Below, piece after piece: positions 1 through 8,413 of a stretch of 64,000 nucleotides of DNA. The DNA lies in assembly GCF_001424945.1 (NCBI RefSeq), contig NZ_LMCW01000045.1, positions 125,725 through 189,724 on the forward strand, given 5' to 3'. A program made the translations under genes and the position numbers. This DNA is from Rhizobium sp. Root1203. Lineage in GTDB: Bacteria; Pseudomonadota; Alphaproteobacteria; Rhizobiales; Rhizobiaceae. A model generated the notes under the pieces. The model was not told where the DNA came from. It saw only the letters and a list, made by a program, of their open reading frames with translations, and searched no databases. Numbering within the stretch: position 1 is the stretch's first letter; each line of letters opens with the position of its first letter.

Positions 1-2140
1 CCTCGACGACGATCTTCAGACCGAGTTCGCGAGCAAGATTGACGGTCCCGCGCAAGAGCTTCAGGCGCCGCGAATCCTCGACGATGTTGCGCACGAAGGA
101 CCGGTCGATCTTGACGATGTCGAGCGGCAGCGTATCGAGATAGCTGAGACTGGAGAAGCCGGTGCCGAAATCGTCGATGGCAATGGTGATGCCGCGCGAA
201 CGCAATTCGGCAAGGATCGTCCGGACGGCGGCCGGCTCGTCGATGAGGCAGCTTTCGGTGACTTCCAGATGGAGCCGGCGCGCGTCCAGTCCCGAATGCG
301 CAAGCGCCTCCAGGACGACGGACAGGATATCGGCATCGCGCAGGTCGCGCGCGGAGAGATTGACTGAAACGCCGATATGCTCCGGCCAGGTCACGCAATC
401 GCTGCAGGCCTTGAAGAGGATGAACCGGGTGATATCGGAGATGATGCCCATGTCTTCGGCAAGCCGGATGAAAACATCCGGCGGGATGGAACCCTTCTCG
501 GGATGCACCCAGCGGGCCAGCGCCTCGGCGCATTCGATGGATGAGCCGTCCGCCTTGAACATCGGCTGGTAGGCGACGCCGAGGCTCTGGTTGTCGACAG
601 CCTCGCGCAGATCAGCCTTCAGCTTCTGCTGCTCGATGTAGCGTCCGTCCATCTCGCGTTCGAAGCCGGTAATCCCGCCGCGCAGCCGCGACTTGCTTTC
701 GAAGAGCGCAAGATCCGCCTTGATGCTCCACTCGTCCATCGCGAAGGCGTCGCTTTCGAGGATGGCGTAACCGGCGCTCAAAGATACGAGGAACTTGACC
801 TCGTCGGCCTCGTAGTTGCCTTGGAGATCGGCATGCACGCGGCGGATCTCGGCCTCGAGCACATCGACGTCTTTGGCATGCTGGAAGAACAGGATGAACT
901 GGTCGCCCATCAGCCTGCCGACGATGGCCTTGCCCGAAACGTCCTTGACCTGGGCGGCAATCGCGCACAGCAGATGATCGCCGGTGATGTGGCCGCGCAT
1001 GTCGTTGACGTGTTTGAACTCGTCGATATCGAGCACCATGAAGCCGAGCGGTCCGCGTTTCTTCGGGTTCCTGTCGAGATACTCCTGCACGAGGTGGCCG
1101 AAATACTGCCGGTTCGGCAAGCCCGTCAGCGCATCGAAACGCACCATGTGCAGGATCTTCTGCTCCGCCTTCACGCGGCTTGACACGTCTTCGAAGATCA
1201 GCACCGCACCACCGTCGGCGCGGCGGCTGGCCGAAAACTCGAGCGACAGATCCTCGGGGAAATGAATGAGCGTGCGCGACAGCTTGCCTTCGGCAACATG
1301 CGTCATCTGACGAAGGATAAGCTCCGGCTGCGTCGAATCCATGAAGCTGTAACGTGCCCCGTAGCGCAGCACGGCGCCGAGATCGCGCTCCTTCAGCCGC
1401 TCAGGATCGCCGATCTTCAGGAGCTCGCAGGCCTTGCGGTTAATCACCTGGATCCGGTTTTCCGGATCGACCATGACCAGGCCATGCGGCATGTTGTTGA
1501 GAGCAGTATCGAAACGGTCGGCGATCGACGTGATTTCCCTGCGCGCAATGACATTCTCGTACAAGAACTCACGCACGCCGTTCGCCATGGCCCGCGTGGT
1601 CAGCCAGAAGGGAATGAGGAAAATCGACAGAATGCCGCGATAGAAATCCAGCGCCATCAGGCTGCAGATGATCATCGGCAGGCAGCAGGAAAACGTCTGC
1701 AGGTCGACGGCAATGCGCGACCCATAGTTGCGGCCGACGACGGAGACCATGGTCGCCATGGTGACTGAAATACAGGCAAGCTCCGCGAAGGAATCGCGCA
1801 GGATGAAGATCGCGTAGCCGCTGGCAAAGCCGAGAAGGGTGGTCGTACAGGCGGCACCGGCAACCAGGATCCGCTCCCAGCGCTCTATTCCGGCGCGCGA
1901 CAGCGTCTCCTTGTCCACGCGATCGAACTGCCGGAAGATGGCCATGCGGGCACAGAACACCGCGGAAATGGCAATAGACAGAAGGACATAAAGGAAAGAC
2001 TGCGTTTTGGCTGCGACAGCGAGGAAAGTGGCCACATGCACGATGACGCCAGCCAAAAGCGTCATGCGGTTCCCGGAAAGAGAACTTACAAACGACAGAT
2101 ACACATCAGTGGGGACCCTATCCGGGCTATGTGGCTTCAT
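1..2140 (-). CDS. Membrane PAS-GGDEF-EAL c-di-GMP protein, 3' end cut by window
   Basis: This protein is predicted to hydrolyse c-di-GMP at the inner membrane. It begins at an ATG preceded by GGGAAAG five bases upstream. About 190 N-terminal residues contain hydrophobic segments, followed by a PAS-like stretch (NNMPHGLVMVDPENRIQVIN), a GGDEF domain and an EAL domain that runs off the left edge. The GGDEF signature is degenerate (RLMGDQF instead of GGDEF), so cyclase activity is probably lost. The EAL side keeps AEALARW and DDFGTGFSSLSYL, which fits an active phosphodiesterase. The stop codon lies outside the window. The gene faces away from the TRAP operon across a gap of about 340 bp. Confidence 0.88.
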   Translation of the reverse strand, partial: MKPHSPDRVPTDVYLSFVSSLSGNRMTLLAGVIVHVATFLAVAAKTQSFLYVLLSIAISAVFCARMAIFRQFDRVDKETLSRAGIERWERILVAGAACTTTLLGFASGYAIFILRDSFAELACISVTMATMVSVVGRNYGSRIAVDLQTFSCCLPMIICSLMALDFYRGILSIFLIPFWLTTRAMANGVREFLYENVIARREITSIADRFDTALNNMPHGLVMVDPENRIQVINRKACELLKIGDPERLKERDLGAVLRYGARYSFMDSTQPELILRQMTHVAEGKLSRTLIHFPEDLSLEFSASRRADGGAVLIFEDVSSRVKAEQKILHMVRFDALTGLPNRQYFGHLVQEYLDRNPKKRGPLGFMVLDIDEFKHVNDMRGHITGDHLLCAIAAQVKDVSGKAIVGRLMGDQFILFFQHAKDVDVLEAEIRRVHADLQGNYEADEVKFLVSLSAGYAILESDAFAMDEWSIKADLALFESKSRLRGGITGFEREMDGRYIEQQKLKADLREAVDNQSLGVAYQPMFKADGSSIECAEALARWVHPEKGSIPPDVFIRLAEDMGIISDITRFILFKACSDCVTWPEHIGVSVNLSARDLRDADILSVVLEALAHSGLDARRLHLEVTESCLIDEPAAVRTILAELRSRGITIAIDDFGTGFSSLSYLDTLPLDIVKIDRSFVRNIVEDSRRLKLLRGTVNLARELGLKIVVE

Positions 2141-2477
2141 CCATACTTTCCCTGTGCGGCGAAACCATACCGCCAACCCTTTAAAATTTGATTTCGGGTA
2201 AACCACGGATTTTGTGGAATTTTTTGAAACCATAACGCGAATATCGTAGTATTATAAGAAATTTGCGCATCTTAAAGGGGATGTTTTGTCCCGATCCGGG
2301 CATGGTACTGTGCCGCGATGAATATCGGGCAGCAAGTCGACCCCGCGCGCTCCTCGCCGGTGAATAAAGGCCTCCTCCAACTTTGGGGGCATTTCCTTCC
2401 AACCTGAAAATCCCTAGTCTGACCACTACCAAAGGGAGAACGTGCCGCAAAAGGCGCGTCAGATAGGGGGGAAGGGC
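2141..2477. other. AT-rich divergent intergenic region
   Basis: This gap of 337 bp separates the divergent EAL-protein and TRAP genes. Positions about 2180-2280 are clearly richer in A and T than the surroundings, as expected for two promoters. I could not pick convincing -35/-10 pairs and see no gene or repeat. Confidence 0.5.
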
Positions 2478-3017
2478 ATGCCGGCATTCTTGACCGTCAG
2501 CCGGCTGATCGACTCGATCAGCCAATTCGTGGGCAGGCTCGCCGAATACATGGTGCTGTTCTGTTGCCTGATCAGTGCCGCCAACGCATTGATCCGCTAC
2601 TCGTTCAACTACAGTTCAAACGGCTGGCTCGAAATCCAGTGGTATCTCTTCGCCTTCGTCGTCGTGCTGGGCGCGGCTCACACCTTGCGCATGAACGAGC
2701 ACGTGCGCGTCGATCTCATCTACGGCGCGGTCTCCGATAGGGCAAAGCTCTGGATCGATACGATTGGCCTCGTCGCATTCCTGATCCCGGCCTGCATCTT
2801 CCTCACCTGGCTCTGCTGGCCCTTCTTCTGGGTGTCTTTCCAACAGCAGGAAGTATCGGCCAACGCCGGCGGCCTCATCCGCTGGCCGGTCAAGCTCATC
2901 CTTGTGCTGGGCTTCGGTCTCCTGACCCTGCAAGGCATTTCGGAGCTGATCAAACGGATCGCCGGTCTGACCGGCCACATCCGGATCGACACAAAATACG
3001 AAAAGCCGCTCCAGTAA
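2478..3017 (+). CDS. TRAP transporter small permease (DctQ family)
   Basis: This is the small membrane subunit of a tripartite ATP-independent periplasmic transporter; it pairs with the large permease to import a carboxylate driven by an ion gradient. The 179 residues show four hydrophobic segments and the DctQ-like stretch EIQWYLFAFVVVLGAAHTLR followed by NEHVRVDLIY. I chose the ATG with GGGGGAAGGG just upstream. An in-frame GTG at 2442 with AAAGGGAG before it is a real alternative and would add 12 residues. The large permease follows 21 bp downstream, so the two form an operon. Confidence 0.87.
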   Translation: MPAFLTVSRLIDSISQFVGRLAEYMVLFCCLISAANALIRYSFNYSSNGWLEIQWYLFAFVVVLGAAHTLRMNEHVRVDLIYGAVSDRAKLWIDTIGLVAFLIPACIFLTWLCWPFFWVSFQQQEVSANAGGLIRWPVKLILVLGFGLLTLQGISELIKRIAGLTGHIRIDTKYEKPLQ

Positions 3018-3038
3018 GCCTTCCCGGGAGGAACACTT

Positions 3039-4565
3039 TTGTTTGATTTCGGCATTATTCCGCCGGCAATGTTCGTGGGCATGGTTGTCTTCATGCTCTA
3101 CGGCTTTCCCGTCGCCTTCTCGCTCGCGGCCGTCGGCCTGTTCTTCGCCCTGATCGGCATCGCCACCGGCCATTTCAGCGAAGCCTTCCTGCAGGCCCTG
3201 CCGCTGCGCTTCTTCGGCATCGTTTCCAACGACCTGCTGCTCGCCATTCCCTTCTTCACTTTCATGGGTGCCATCCTTGAGCGCTGCGGACTGGCAGAGG
3301 ACCTGCTCGAAGGAATGGGCAAGCTCTTCGGCCGCATTCCCGGCGGCCTGGCCTATGCGGTGATCCTCGTCGGCGCCGTGCTTGGCGCGATTACCGGCAC
3401 TGTTGCCGCCTCGGTCATCACCATGGGCGTGATTTCGCTGCCGATCATGCTGCGTTACGGCTACAGTCCAAGGCTCGCCACCGGCGTGATCGCCGCCTCC
3501 GGCACGATTACGCAGGTCATTCCGCCCTCCCTGGTGCTCGTCGTCCTCGCCGACCAACTCGGCAAATCCGTCGGCGACATGTATCTCGGCGCCATCGGCC
3601 CCTCGATCCTGCAGGTGGCGATCTTCATGGGATACATCCTTGTCCTGTCGATCGTAAAACCCCGCTCGATGCCGCCACTGCCGAAAGACGTGCGCGGCGA
3701 ATTCACCTGGGCGTTGATCCTCAAGGTGCTGGCTGGCATGGTACCGTCGATCGTGCTGATCTTCCTTGTGCTGGGCACCATCTTCATGGGGCTTGCCACG
3801 CCGACGGAAGCCGGAGCGCTGGGCGTCGTCGGCGCCATGGTGCTGGCCGCCATGCACCGCCGCCTCACCTGGCCGCTCGTTCAGGAAGCGATGCGCTCTA
3901 CCACGCACATCACGTCCATGGTGGTGATGATCCTCATCGGCTCGACCTGCTTCAGCCTCGTCTTCCAGGGCATGGACGGTTCGCGCTGGATCGAGCACAT
4001 GCTGTCGGGCATTCCCGGCGGTCCCGTCGGCTTCCTGATCTTCGTCAACATTTTCATCTTCGTGCTGGCCTTCTTTCTCGATTTCTTCGAGATCGCCTTC
4101 ATCGTCATTCCGATGCTGGCCCCGGTCGCCTCCGCCCTTGGCATCGACCTCATCTGGTTCGGCGTGCTGATCTGCGTGAACATGCAGACGAGCTTCATGC
4201 ATCCGCCCTTCGGCTTCGCCTTGTTTTACCTGCGCTCGATCGCCAGCCGCGACGTGAAGACCTCCGATATCTACATGGGCGCTCTGCCGTGGGTCGGCAT
4301 GCAGCTGATCCTCGTCGCGATCGTGATCTTCTGGCCCCAGTCGGTAACCTATTGGCTAAACAAGGGTCCGCAGGTCGACCCGAACTCGATCAAGATCGAG
4401 GTACCGGGCTTCGGCGGCAACGGCCTGTCGCTGCCTCCCATGACCGCGCCGGGTGGCGCCTCCGGTATCCCGGGTCTCACCCTGCCCCCGATGAACGGCC
4501 TGCCGAACGAGGCCAAGCCCGCAACCCGGCCGACGGATCTCAGCCAGCCGCCCTTGATCAAGTGA
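3039..4565 (+). CDS. TRAP transporter large permease (DctM family)
   Basis: This is the main translocation subunit of the TRAP system, 508 residues with about twelve hydrophobic helices. Family features include the TGTVAASVITMG and ATPTEAGALGVVGAM stretches. The start is a TTG placed five bases after GGGAGGAA; no better start is visible. The C-terminus carries a Pro/Gly-rich, non-membrane tail of about 65 residues after the last helix, which in my memory is typical of the TakM-like (COG4664) subgroup. The matching binding protein lies on the opposite strand and converges on this gene. The substrate is likely a keto or hydroxy acid, by analogy with TakP. Confidence 0.9.
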   Translation: MFDFGIIPPAMFVGMVVFMLYGFPVAFSLAAVGLFFALIGIATGHFSEAFLQALPLRFFGIVSNDLLLAIPFFTFMGAILERCGLAEDLLEGMGKLFGRIPGGLAYAVILVGAVLGAITGTVAASVITMGVISLPIMLRYGYSPRLATGVIAASGTITQVIPPSLVLVVLADQLGKSVGDMYLGAIGPSILQVAIFMGYILVLSIVKPRSMPPLPKDVRGEFTWALILKVLAGMVPSIVLIFLVLGTIFMGLATPTEAGALGVVGAMVLAAMHRRLTWPLVQEAMRSTTHITSMVVMILIGSTCFSLVFQGMDGSRWIEHMLSGIPGGPVGFLIFVNIFIFVLAFFLDFFEIAFIVIPMLAPVASALGIDLIWFGVLICVNMQTSFMHPPFGFALFYLRSIASRDVKTSDIYMGALPWVGMQLILVAIVIFWPQSVTYWLNKGPQVDPNSIKIEVPGFGGNGLSLPPMTAPGGASGIPGLTLPPMNGLPNEAKPATRPTDLSQPPLIK

Positions 4566-4570
4566 CAAGC

Positions 4571-4604
4571 AAAAAAAGAGCCGCGCGGCGTGACCGCGCG
4601 GCTC
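4571..4604 (-). terminator. Rho-independent terminator for the TRAP binding protein
   Basis: GAGCCGCGCG (4578-4587) pairs perfectly with CGCGCGGCTC (4595-4604) across a 7-nt loop. Read on the minus strand, the hairpin is followed by seven T residues (A-run at 4571-4577), so it is a classical terminator for the minus-strand gene. It also sits just behind the plus-strand permease stop and may work in both directions. Confidence 0.85.
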
Positions 4605-4637
4605 CCGTATCGCAGATTTGAAGGAACCCTTCTCGCC

Positions 4638-5744
4638 CTACAGCTTGCCGGCTCGCTGCTGAATCATCATGAAGGTGTCGAAGGTATATTCCGAGAGCTG
4701 CATCCAGAGATAGGCGTCACGCTTGAACGCGGTCTGATCCTCGTAGATCTTCTTGAAAGAGGGATTCGACGCCGAAATCTCGGCATAGATTCCGAGTGAG
4801 GCCTGGAAGCAGGCTTCCATGATCTCCTGGCTGAAGGGGCGCAGCGAGGCGCCTTCCGCGACCAGCTGCTTCAACGCCGGCGGGTTCTTCATGTCGTATT
4901 TTGCCAGCATATTGGTATTGGCAAAGGCACACGCGTCGTTGAGCGCCGCCTGATAGTGCTTCGGCAGGCTGTTCCACTTCTCCAGATTGAAGAAGGCGTG
5001 GACGGTCGGGCCACCCTCCCACCAGCCGGGATAGTAGTAATACTTGGCGACCTTGTGCAGGCCGAGCTTCAGATCGTCATAGGGACCGACGAATTCGGAG
5101 GCATCGATGGTGCCCTTTTCCAGAGCCGGATAGATGTCGCCGCCGGCGATCTGCTGCGGGATGACGCCGAGCTTGCTGATCACCTGGCCTGCAAGGCCCG
5201 CGATACGCATCTTGACGCCCTTCAGGTCGTCGAGCGTATTGATCTCCTTGCGGAACCAGCCGCCCATCTGGGCGCCGGTGTTGCCGGCCGGCAGACCATA
5301 GATCCCCTGTGTCGCGTAGAATTCGTTCATCAGCGTATTGCCGTTGCCCTGGTAGAACCAGGCGTTGGTCAGACGCCCGTTCAAACCGAAGGGAATGGCG
5401 GTGCCGATCGCGTAGGTCGGATCCTTGCCGACGAAATAATAGGAGCAGGTGTGAGCCGCCTCGACGGTGCCCGTGCTGACCGCATCCGCAGCCTGCAGGC
5501 CGGGAACGATTTCGCCGGCGGCAAAAGGCTGGATGGTGAAATTGCCGTCCGTCGACGCGGCAAGATGCTTGGAAATATCGTCCGCCGCGCCGTAGATCGT
5601 ATCGAGGCTCTTCGGAAACGACGAGGTCATGCGCCACGAAATCTTCGGATTTTCCTGTGCGATGGCGGGAGCCGCCAGCGCGGTTGCAGCCACCGCACCG
5701 GCGCCGGCGGTTCCTGCCTTCTTCATAAATGAACGACGATCCAT
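4638..5744 (-). CDS. TRAP transporter periplasmic binding protein (TakP-like DctP)
   Basis: This 368-residue periplasmic protein captures the substrate for the adjacent TRAP permease. It starts at ATG with GGAGG six bases upstream. The N-terminus MDRRSFMKKAG is a twin-arginine signal, with cleavage expected near APAIA (about residue 29). The body (SWRMTSSFPKSLDTIYGAA, MRIAGLAGQV, VGPYDDLKLGLHK, YYPGWWEGG) resembles the TakP subgroup that binds alpha-keto acids. That substrate is inferred from family resemblance only. The gene is convergent with the permease genes rather than in one operon with them, so the two halves of the transporter need separate promoters. Confidence 0.88.
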   Translation of the reverse strand: MDRRSFMKKAGTAGAGAVAATALAAPAIAQENPKISWRMTSSFPKSLDTIYGAADDISKHLAASTDGNFTIQPFAAGEIVPGLQAADAVSTGTVEAAHTCSYYFVGKDPTYAIGTAIPFGLNGRLTNAWFYQGNGNTLMNEFYATQGIYGLPAGNTGAQMGGWFRKEINTLDDLKGVKMRIAGLAGQVISKLGVIPQQIAGGDIYPALEKGTIDASEFVGPYDDLKLGLHKVAKYYYYPGWWEGGPTVHAFFNLEKWNSLPKHYQAALNDACAFANTNMLAKYDMKNPPALKQLVAEGASLRPFSQEIMEACFQASLGIYAEISASNPSFKKIYEDQTAFKRDAYLWMQLSEYTFDTFMMIQQRAGKL

Positions 5745-6028
5745 CAAAAACCTCCAATCAGATGGGAACTGCGGGCACACCCTGTCCCTACCCGCAGCGT
5801 GACAATGAACTAAGCATGCTGACGCAAATGCGTCTACCTATCAATGTTGAGAGATCAAGGCGCCAATTTGAAGACGGAGGCATATCCATCCAAATCAGAA
5901 GCTTAGCGACGCTTTCAGGGAAGGCGCCGCCGGCTGCCGCAATTGGCGCCGCCATTGCATCGAAACGTTGACTCCGGAGCCTTTCTGGTCTTTCACAGTA
6001 GCCGACACCATCTTTTCCCGGGGTGAAA

Positions 6029-6808
6029 ATGACGAAACCGATCGTCGCCGTTCCTGCCGATATCCGCACCTTCGACGGTGCCAGCTGGCATGCCGTTCAG
6101 CATCAATATGTCCGTGCCGCGTTGAACGCCGCGGGCGTCATGGCTTTCATCGTCCCAGCCTTCGAAGAAGGCTACGAGACAGATGCGATCCTCGACCGGG
6201 TCGACGGCGTTCTCGTGTCCGGTTCGGCGAGCAACGTACATCCGTCCTTCTACGGCAGGCAGGCCACCGACGCCGACGGACCGTTCGACACCGCACGCGA
6301 CGCGACGACACTGCCGCTGATCCGCCGGGCGATCGACCGCGCCATACCGCTGCTTGCCATATGCCGCGGCATCCAGGAGCTGAACGTCGCACTCGGCGGC
6401 ACGCTGGCCAGCGAAATCCAGGAGCAGCCCGGCACCTGGGACCACCGCAAGCCGGCTGACGTCGACCGTGACGGCATGTACGCCATCCGCCAGAGCGTTT
6501 TCGTCAAGGAAGGCTCCTGCATCGCCCGCATTATCGGGGCCGGCGAGGTCCAGGTAAATTCGCTGCATCGCCAGGCCATCGCGAAAACAGCGCCGCGCCT
6601 GCAGATCGAAGCCGTGGCGGAAGATGGAACCATCGAAGCCGTCTCCGTGATCGGCGCCGAAGCCTTTGCCGTCGGCGTGCAGTGGCACCCCGAATACTGG
6701 GCCGAGACCGACAAGCCGTCGAACCAGATCTTCGCAGCATTCGGCGACGCTGTCCGGGACTATGCGGGCAAAATCCCGGCGGCGCGGCCCCCGAAGGTTG
6801 TGGCCTGA
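6029..6808 (+). CDS. Class I glutamine amidotransferase-like hydrolase (PuuD/peptidase C26)
   Basis: The protein (259 residues) belongs to the gamma-glutamyl hydrolase-like amidotransferases, exemplified by PuuD, which cleaves gamma-glutamyl-GABA in putrescine breakdown. The catalytic triad is visible: Cys112 in LAICRGIQ, His220 and Glu222 in QWHPEYW. SGSASNVHPSFYG matches the oxyanion-side loop of the family. The ATG at 6029 is chosen over a GTG two codons upstream that overlaps the GGGG ribosome site. It stands alone, with no puu genes beside it, so the true gamma-glutamyl substrate is unknown. Putrescine metabolism is plausible because odc2 and a polyamine-type ABC system are also in the window. 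Confidence 0.85.
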   Translation: MTKPIVAVPADIRTFDGASWHAVQHQYVRAALNAAGVMAFIVPAFEEGYETDAILDRVDGVLVSGSASNVHPSFYGRQATDADGPFDTARDATTLPLIRRAIDRAIPLLAICRGIQELNVALGGTLASEIQEQPGTWDHRKPADVDRDGMYAIRQSVFVKEGSCIARIIGAGEVQVNSLHRQAIAKTAPRLQIEAVAEDGTIEAVSVIGAEAFAVGVQWHPEYWAETDKPSNQIFAAFGDAVRDYAGKIPAARPPKVVA

Positions 6809-6926
6809 ACCCGAGCGTTGATACCCGCACCTCGCACGAGGCTGGTCATTCCCGGCTTGGCCGGTTGACCTTGCCGTACCCGCCCGACTCGGCCCCGGGG
6901 TCCGCCATCACGGGGCGCTGAACCAT

Positions 6927-6952
6927 GGAACAGCCATCCCCGCCAAAACGTT
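6927..6952 (+). promoter_or_regulatory. Candidate RpoE2 (EcfG) general-stress promoter
   Basis: GGAAC at 6927 is followed after exactly 19 bases by TT, matching the GGAAC-N18/19-TT form I recall for the Sinorhizobium general stress sigma factor RpoE2. CGTT at 6949-6952 also fits an ECF -10. It would start transcription about 55 nt before the small secreted protein gene. The motif is short, so chance is possible. Confidence 0.45.
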
Positions 6953-7012
6953 TTACTGGGTTCGATCGGGCGCTACCGGCATCCCGCCGGCACTCCCGAA
7001 CGGGAGGTACTC

Positions 7013-7384
7013 ATGAAAACGCTCCTACTCTCTTTAGGCTTGCTGGCAGCGACCGCCTTTTCGGCAGTTGCGGCAGAGCCGGCCATGATGGTCGATACCA
7101 AGATGGGCAAGGTCATGGCCGACGCAAAAGGCATGACCCTCTACACCTTCGACAAGGACACCATGGGCAAATCGAACTGTGACAAGGACTGCCTGAAGAA
7201 ATGGCCTGCCTTCCATGCCGCAGCGAAAGCCAAGGCAGAGGGCGAATGGTCGATGGTCAAGGCCGCCGACGGCAAGGAAATGTGGGCCTATGACGGCAAG
7301 CCGCTCTACACGTTCGCCGGAGACAAGAAAGCCGGCGAAACAAACGGTGACGGCATGGGCGGCGTTTGGCATGTCGCCAAGTAG
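7013..7384 (+). CDS. Small secreted protein with two Yx(F/W/Y)xxD repeats (COG4315)
   Basis: This 123-residue exported protein has a clear Sec signal (cleavage near AVAA, residue 21) and two copies of the secreted-repeat unit: GMTLYTFDKD in the first half and GKPLYTFAGD in the second, each followed by a conserved tail (NCDKDCLKKWPAF and GMGGVWHVAK). The family (PF03640-type) is periplasmic or lipoprotein-like and has no established biochemical role; here there is no lipobox cysteine at the cleavage site. The two cysteines in CDKDC could form a disulfide. The start follows GGGAGG. A stress-sigma-like promoter lies upstream, so a general stress role is a reasonable guess. Confidence 0.85.
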   Translation: MKTLLLSLGLLAATAFSAVAAEPAMMVDTKMGKVMADAKGMTLYTFDKDTMGKSNCDKDCLKKWPAFHAAAKAKAEGEWSMVKAADGKEMWAYDGKPLYTFAGDKKAGETNGDGMGGVWHVAK

Positions 7385-7449
7385 CCGATCCGCATGACCG
7401 GCGAGCGCACGAGGGATTGCTTCCGCTCGCGCGCCTCGTCGGTAGACAG

Positions 7450-8397
7450 TCAGCCCTTCACGGGCGCTTCCGGAACCGGCGTGAGGGCCTTGCCGTTCCC
7501 GAACCACTCGATCAGATTGTCCACGACCAGATCCGCCATCGCATTGCGCGTCGGCACCGAGCCGGATGCCATATGCGGCAGGAGAACGGCGTTCGGCAAG
7601 GCGAGAAGTGCCTCGGGTACGTTCGGTTCGTCGTAGAAGACATCGAGGCCAGCCGCACCCAGTGCGCCTGAAGACAATGCTGCTGCAAGCGCGTCCTCGT
7701 CAACAATCCAGCCGCGGCCGACGTTGATCAGAACGCCGCCGGGCCCGAGCGCCGCCAGGATCTCCGCATTCACCGTCTTGTGCGTCTGCGGGGTCTTCGG
7801 AACAATGGCGATCATCGTATCGACGGCCTCAGCCAGGGCCTTCAACGTCGGATAGTAGTCGTACGACGCATCGGCGTGGCGCGAACGGGTGTGATAGCTG
7901 ATCTTCACCTTGAACGGCTCGAGGCGGTTGGCGATTTCCCGGCCGATACGGCCAAGGCCATAGAGCCCGACATGTCTGCCCTTCAGCGAAAACCGCGACA
8001 GCGGATAGTTTTGCCCCGGCTTCCAGTTTCCGTCTCGCAGCCAGCTTTCGGCGCGGGGAAATTCGCGGATCGTGTTCAAAAGCAGGCCGATTGCCGTATC
8101 CGCGACGTCGTCGTTCAAGACCTCCGGCGTATTCGTCACCACGACGCCCTTCGAGCCCGCATGCTTGGCATCGACCCCGTCATAGCCGACACCGAAACTG
8201 GAAATCAGCTCGACGTTCGGAAGGCTGTCGATCGCCTGAGCCCCGAACGTGCCGGAGACCGCCACGCCGCGAATGCGCCCGGCAGTCTCGGAGTCGAGCG
8301 CCGACGCATCGGCCTCGATGATATCGAAGCATTCCTTCAGGCGCGCGAGAACGCGTTCGTGTATCTTCCCGGGGACGAGAACCGCGATGCGAGACAT
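7450..8397 (-). CDS. D-isomer 2-hydroxyacid dehydrogenase (GhrB-like)
   Basis: This NAD(P)H-dependent enzyme of 315 residues reduces 2-keto acids such as glyoxylate or hydroxypyruvate, or oxidises the reverse. Features in order are the substrate-domain SSFGVGYDGVD, the Rossmann motif GLYGLGRIGREIA, the catalytic Arg in NVGRGWIVDEDAL, the Glu in DVFYDEPNVP and the catalytic His in LLPHMASGS. The ATG follows AGAGGAAA; a longer frame upstream lacks a ribosome site. A LacI regulator lies 16 bp upstream on the same strand, so the two are probably cotranscribed. The exact substrate cannot be read from the sequence. Confidence 0.88.
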   Translation of the reverse strand: MSRIAVLVPGKIHERVLARLKECFDIIEADASALDSETAGRIRGVAVSGTFGAQAIDSLPNVELISSFGVGYDGVDAKHAGSKGVVVTNTPEVLNDDVADTAIGLLLNTIREFPRAESWLRDGNWKPGQNYPLSRFSLKGRHVGLYGLGRIGREIANRLEPFKVKISYHTRSRHADASYDYYPTLKALAEAVDTMIAIVPKTPQTHKTVNAEILAALGPGGVLINVGRGWIVDEDALAAALSSGALGAAGLDVFYDEPNVPEALLALPNAVLLPHMASGSVPTRNAMADLVVDNLIEWFGNGKALTPVPEAPVKG

Positions 8398-8413
8398 GGC
8401 ATTTCCTCTTTGA

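Noticed and set aside
2616..4202. 528-codon open frame antisense to the large TRAP permease
   Set aside because: It lies entirely opposite a recognisable permease and has low-complexity His/Asp/Glu-rich content typical of GC-rich antisense frames; no ribosome site or family match.
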